64,000 nucleotides of DNA from Hymenobacter sp. YIM 151500-1 (GTDB lineage: Bacteria; Bacteroidota; Bacteroidia; Cytophagales; Hymenobacteraceae): NCBI RefSeq assembly GCF_025979885.1, contig NZ_CP110139.1:1-64000 (forward strand). The letters are read 5' to 3'. The notes under the pieces are model-generated. The model did no database searches. It had not been told where the DNA came from and saw only the letters and a list, made by a program, of their open reading frames with translations. The position numbers and the translations under genes are program-made. Below, piece by piece: positions 61,563 to 64,000 of the stretch (position 1 is the first letter of the stretch; every line of letters begins with the position of its first letter).

Positions 61563-62618
61563 TCAGCGTTTCACGCCTAGGCTATCCAGCCACCGTTGAT
61601 ACTTGCGGGCATTGCGCTTGTGCTCGGCGAAGGTCTCGGCAAAGTCGGAGTAGCCGCTGCCGCCGGGGCGGGCGCAGAAAAACAGGTACTCGTGCCGGGC
61701 GGGCTGCAACACGGCATCCAGGCTCTGGCGGTTGGCGGAGGTGATGGGGCCGGGCGGCAGGCCCTTGTGCTTGTAGGTGTTGTAGGGTGAATCCACCAGC
61801 TTGTCGCGGTTGAGTACGCGCTTCACCCCAAAGTTGCCGATGGCCCACAGCAGGGTGGGGTCGGCTTGCAGGCGCATGCCCCGGCGCAGGCGGTTCAGGT
61901 ACACGCCCGCAATCAGGGGCTTGTCTTCTTTCATGGCCGTTTCGCGCTGCACAATGCTGGCCAGCACGTGCACCTGGGTGGGCGAGAGGCGGAGCGAGTC
62001 GGCCCGCTGCCGCCGCTGCCGGGTCCAGAAGCGCCGGTGCACCGCCGCCGCCGAGTCCAGAAACTCCTGCGCCGACGTGTTCCAGACCAGCCGGTAGGGC
62101 CCCGGCAAGAACATGGTCAGCACGGTAGTGGTGTCGAGGCGGTAGCGGCGGCGCAGCAGGGCGTTGTTCTGGAGCAGCCGCCGCAGCTCCACCGAGTCGG
62201 TTTCGAGCTGGCGGGCCACCTGCCGGGCCAGCTGGGGCTTGTACTTGAAGGCGTCGAGCTGAAAGGCTACCGTGTCCTGGTCGCCGCGCAGCAGCAGGTC
62301 CAGCAAGGCCATATTATCGAGGTCGGGCGTGAGCAGGTAGCGGCCGGGCTTCACCTGCGCCGGGTAGCCGCGCCGCTCGGCCAGCCACTCGAAGGTGGCC
62401 GGGTTGCGCAGCAGCTCATACTTCCGCAATGAGTCCAGCACGGCGCCGTAGTCTGTGCCCGTACCAATGAATAAGTAAGCCGGACCATACGCCGAAGGCC
62501 GTACGTTGGGTTTCCGCAGCACATACCAGGTGCCCAGCAGCCCGGCCAGCACCAGCACACCCAACAGCAACAGAAACTGCAACAACCAGCGGCGCAGTAC
62601 GGGAGAGGAAGAAGTCAA
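61563..62618 (-). CDS. mltG: Endolytic murein transglycosylase MltG
   Basis: Inner-membrane lytic transglycosylase (YceG-like) that cuts nascent peptidoglycan strands. The 351-residue product has one N-terminal membrane helix (about 12-35), a LysM-like subdomain, then the catalytic domain. The catalytic Glu226 is in LASIVQRETA. NRLRRGMRLQADPTLLWAIG and SPYNTYKHKGLPPGPI are diagnostic. The length is normal for Bacteroidota. Confidence 0.96.
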   Translation of the reverse strand: MTSSSPVLRRWLLQFLLLLGVLVLAGLLGTWYVLRKPNVRPSAYGPAYLFIGTGTDYGAVLDSLRKYELLRNPATFEWLAERRGYPAQVKPGRYLLTPDLDNMALLDLLLRGDQDTVAFQLDAFKYKPQLARQVARQLETDSVELRRLLQNNALLRRRYRLDTTTVLTMFLPGPYRLVWNTSAQEFLDSAAAVHRRFWTRQRRQRADSLRLSPTQVHVLASIVQRETAMKEDKPLIAGVYLNRLRRGMRLQADPTLLWAIGNFGVKRVLNRDKLVDSPYNTYKHKGLPPGPITSANRQSLDAVLQPARHEYLFFCARPGGSGYSDFAETFAEHKRNARKYQRWLDSLGVKR

Positions 62619-62666
62619 CAGAAGAAAAGATGAACAGTAACCGCTTCAAAAATAACTGCTTGAGCC

Positions 62667-62878
62667 GGCTGAATCACGGATTGAGCGGCTGACACAGATT
62701 TCGCGGATTCTGGTGACGATTGATAACAGCCGTCAGCTAGCCGAGAACATAGTCGCATAGTACCTGCCGGCAGATAGTGATTCAGCGAGTCATTACTCGT
62801 AAAAGCGAATCGTTCAAAAAGTAAGTCGTCACCAAAATTCGCGGAATCCGTGTCAGCCGCTCAATCCGCAATTCAGCC
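62667..62878. repeat. 53-bp inverted repeat between mltG and the next gene
   Basis: Arms 62667-62719 and 62826-62878 pair with 6 mismatches. The right arm contains the TGA stop codon and last codon of the downstream-positioned regulator gene (GGCTGA on the minus strand). The left arm contains the same GGCTGAAT motif in the opposite direction. No gene is present in 62619-62872. Confidence 0.85.
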
Positions 62879-64000
62879 ACCATTCACCAGCGCGGCTACG
62901 GCTTCTTCCAGCTCCTGCTGGCGCTGGCGGCGCTCCACTTCCACGGGGGCCGCCGCCCGCACCTCGCAGTTGGGGATGGTGCACCGCTCGCAGGTTTCGT
63001 TTACCTCTTTCTGGATGATGGCTGGGTCGTCGAGAAAGCGGATTTTCTGGCGCAGGTTGTCGTCGCAGAGCAGGCCCACAGTCACGCTCACGGCCGGCTC
63101 GATGGAGGAGCCTGCTCTGGCCACGGTTAGGCACAGGTACTCGTCGCCGTTGGGGTAGCAGGAGCGCTGGGCCCCCAGCGTAAACTTGGGGCCGAGGCCG
63201 GTGGGCTGCTGCCGCAGCTCGGCAATCAGGCGCAGGGAAATCCAGCGGCGGCAGTAATGCTCGTGCAGTTCGTTGCCGTGGGGGTTGTGCAGGCGCGAGA
63301 GGTGCAGCTCCTTGGTCAGCTTGTAGCCCGCCGAGGCATTGGCCTGGTCGAAACGCAGAAAAAACAGGCTTTGCAGCCCGAAATGGCGCGCCAGCAGGTT
63401 GGTGATGCGCTGCATAAACATTTCCGGCGACACGTCATACTTCGTGAGCAGGTTCAGCAACAGGGCCGGCTCCCACTTCTTGCTGGCAAAGAAGCGTTGC
63501 AGGTCGCGCACCAGCGTTTCTTCCTCCATCAGCAAAGCCCCGGCGAAGTAGGAAGCCCGGAAGTTGTTCAGCACTTCCTCGAAGGAGCGCACCGGAAACG
63601 AGGCATTCACGTAGGGCCGCTCCCGCAGCCGCAGGTAGTTGAACGCCACTTCGCGCCCCAGCACAAAGCCCTCTTGCGCCCCGGTCAGGCCCTGGCGCAG
63701 CAGCAAGCGGCGGATTTTGGGCTGGAATACCGAGCGTAGCCGGCCCAGGTGCGCATACTGGTCCAGGGCGGCCCGGTCGATGGTGTAGCCGTACTGCTCG
63801 GCCAGCACCCGCTCCAGCTGGGCCCGGTCGAAAGGCGCGGCGGCTTGCAGCTTGTGCTCTACCACAAACGTGCGCACGTCCTGCTCCAGCTCCTCGAAGT
63901 AGTTGTCGTGCATCTCTTGGAAGGAGCGTAGGGCGGCCAGAAAGAAGTGCTCCTGCCGCATTTCGTAGTTGCGCGCAATTTCAAAGAGCGTGCTGATGAA
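62873..64000 (-). CDS. ScfR/ImmA-type transcriptional regulator, 5' end beyond window
   Basis: The frame is open to the window edge, so the N-terminus (expected to hold an XRE helix-turn-helix) is missing. The visible 375 residues include a region like the IrrE/ImmA peptidase domain of short-chain fatty acid regulators (EEVLNNFRASYFAGALLMEE, about 130-150 of the part from 63961). A C-terminal domain has a Cys-rich segment (CERCTIPNC) and other cysteines (RSCYPNGDEYLCLTV) typical of the family's C-terminal DUF2083 region. The HEXXH-like zinc motif of active ImmA is not evident in its usual place. RamB/ScfR relatives control acetate and propionate metabolism, but targets here are unknown. Confidence 0.75.
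   Translation of the reverse strand, partial: FISTLFEIARNYEMRQEHFFLAALRSFQEMHDNYFEELEQDVRTFVVEHKLQAAAPFDRAQLERVLAEQYGYTIDRAALDQYAHLGRLRSVFQPKIRRLLLRQGLTGAQEGFVLGREVAFNYLRLRERPYVNASFPVRSFEEVLNNFRASYFAGALLMEEETLVRDLQRFFASKKWEPALLLNLLTKYDVSPEMFMQRITNLLARHFGLQSLFFLRFDQANASAGYKLTKELHLSRLHNPHGNELHEHYCRRWISLRLIAELRQQPTGLGPKFTLGAQRSCYPNGDEYLCLTVARAGSSIEPAVSVTVGLLCDDNLRQKIRFLDDPAIIQKEVNETCERCTIPNCEVRAAAPVEVERRQRQQELEEAVAALVNGG

Overview
The window looks like a chromosome segment from a Bacteroidota bacterium of the Cytophagales, most likely Hymenobacter. The evidence is GC-rich coding, SusC/SusD pairs, type IX secretion proteins, DUF6702 and DUF3575 family proteins, and promoter boxes of the TAnnTTTG type typical of Bacteroidota sigma factors. 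It opens at the ATG of dnaA, so the replicon has probably been linearised there. No rRNA, tRNA, CRISPR array, transposase or integrase was found.

Layout. 0-5.8 kb: dnaA, a small membrane protein, an ADP-ribosylglycohydrolase, an OsmC protein and a GH3-type acyl-adenylating enzyme. 5.8-7.7 kb: a lower-GC patch with an exported hypothetical protein and a tight three-gene unit (small protein, nucleotidyltransferase with an altered catalytic motif, HAD-like protein). 7.9-21.6 kb: housekeeping genes, including dxr-rseP, a PorE-like OmpA protein, lon, porQ, hslU and an SDR enzyme. 21.7-43 kb: an accessory block of visibly lower GC with four SusC/SusD pairs, a small lipoprotein and a cytochrome c/copper-monooxygenase-like protein; no carbohydrate-active enzymes accompany them. 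43-53.7 kb: prfB with its programmed frameshift, ilvE, a PduO-type adenosyltransferase, a gatC / TPR membrane protein / ABC ATPase operon, plsC, a Nudix hydrolase, a candidate small RNA and rnhB. 53.8-64 kb: a CZB / histidine kinase / response regulator operon, gcvT, comB, a MazG-like gene, dtd, a GT-C type membrane protein, mltG and a truncated ImmA/ScfR-type regulator.

The most unusual structure lies between the genes. Many intergenic regions are long inverted repeats whose arms begin exactly at the stop codons of the flanking genes. Two copies of one roughly 390-bp family (1494-1888 and 12758-13146) differ by changes that preserve pairing within each copy. Three copies of a second family (GTCATGCTGAGC...) and a third palindrome built from AGCCCCAGCGGGGCG also occur. 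Other junctions hold unrelated palindromes with the same stop-codon anchoring.

Other points of interest are two divergent susC genes sharing a 117-bp inverted segment of near identity, a promoter-to-terminator interval without an ORF that may encode a small RNA, a free-standing CZB protein heading a two-component operon, and several genes whose promoter box lies so close to the start codon that leaderless mRNA is expected. All assignments rest on reading motifs and frames; no database search was run.
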